Shown piece by piece: positions 6,776-7,096 of a stretch of DNA of 7,096 nucleotides (position 1 is the stretch's first letter; every line of letters starts with the position of its first letter). This DNA comes from Kordiimonadaceae bacterium (GTDB taxonomy: Bacteria; Pseudomonadota; Alphaproteobacteria; Sphingomonadales; Kordiimonadaceae). Where the stretch lies: the NCBI GenBank assembly GCA_016763495.1, contig JAESTR010000145.1:1-7096 (forward strand). The letters are read 5' to 3'. Below the pieces are notes generated by a model. That model had not been told where the DNA came from and did no database searches. It saw nothing but the letters and a program-made list of their open reading frames with translations. The translations under genes and the position numbers were made by a program.

Positions 6776-7096
6776 CTAAGAAGCATCGCCTTGCAAGGTA
6801 ACATGCTTGGCCTCAGCGAGTTTCAGCTCAGAAACGATCTCACCACGGGTCCCCAGTAAAGCAGCTTCACTTGCGCCAATTTGTAGCATCAAACCACCAG
6901 CATTACTTGTTGAAAGCAAAAGCACGCCACTGGTTTGCGGTCGGTAAGATTGACCTTCCCGCAGAATGCCAGACCATATTTCTGTGCCATCACCGTCCGC
7001 TAGCCTAACCCAGCTATCTTCCAAGGCCTCAAGCGTATAGTCGCCTTCTACTCTTACGATGTCGTTTTCAGCTGCATGTAGCGGTGCTGTAAAAAA
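6776..7096 (-). CDS. rodZ: RodZ-like protein, C-terminal DUF4115 domain (partial, cut by window end)
   Basis: An open frame runs from the window edge to a TAG at 6776-6778, giving the last 106 residues. The segment LEDSWVRLADGDGTEIWSGI, then LREGQSYRP and LLLSTSNAGGLMLQIG, matches the DUF4115 pattern: an aromatic-Val strand after a Glu-Asp-Ser/Cys turn, an E-G-x-S-Y segment and a Gly-Asn-Ala-Gly-like turn. This is the periplasmic C-terminal domain of RodZ, a bitopic inner-membrane protein that links MreB to the cell-wall elongation machinery. The expected N-terminal helix-turn-helix domain and membrane segment lie outside the window. A RodZ-type gene next to ispG fits known alphaproteobacterial order. 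The symbol is by family and context, since only the C-terminal domain is visible. Confidence 0.8.
   Translation of the reverse strand, partial: FFTAPLHAAENDIVRVEGDYTLEALEDSWVRLADGDGTEIWSGILREGQSYRPQTSGVLLLSTSNAGGLMLQIGASEAALLGTRGEIVSELKLAEAKHVTLQGDAS

Overview
The window looks like an alphaproteobacterial chromosome of moderate GC content. The main evidence is the minus-strand gene order rodZ, ispG, hisS, prfA, prmC and a DUF4167 protein, a cluster known from Alphaproteobacteria. HisRS carries an E. coli-like motif 2 loop rather than the divergent form known in Rhizobiales, Rhodobacterales and Caulobacterales. That hints at another order (Kordiimonadales-like is a guess), but the sequence alone does not settle the taxon.

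Layout. Positions 1-849 (+) hold the 3' end of one periplasmic solute-binding protein gene and, overlapping it by 4 bp, a complete second one. Positions about 872-1241 (+) hold what appears to be a decayed third copy: the C-terminal half of the same family, with one frameshift, which does not seem to have been recognised as a gene. A strong hairpin terminator at 1238-1269 separates this plus-strand set from the convergent minus-strand operon. Positions 1294-7096 (-) hold, in transcription order, the 3' end of rodZ, then ispG (isoprenoid precursor synthesis), hisS (histidyl-tRNA synthetase), prfA (release factor 1), prmC (the methyltransferase that modifies RF1) and a low-complexity basic DUF4167 protein. 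The last of these contains a run of seven 18-bp repeats.

How the genes work together. hisS, prfA and prmC are tightly packed (gaps of 21 and 11 bp, then a 4-bp overlap) and all serve translation. PrmC modifies the GGQ glutamine of the RF1 encoded immediately upstream. IspG feeds the MEP pathway and RodZ organises cell-shape machinery, so the operon is a housekeeping growth cluster. The solute-binding proteins have no permease or ATPase partner in the window, so their transporter or sensor partner is unknown.

The operon genes are ordinary core genes. The less ordinary material is the solute-binding protein array with its degraded member, two mutually exclusive hairpins in front of ispG, a possible leaderless promoter for the DUF4167 gene and the minisatellite inside that gene. 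I found no mobile element, CRISPR array, tRNA or rRNA, and no convincing novel multi-gene system.
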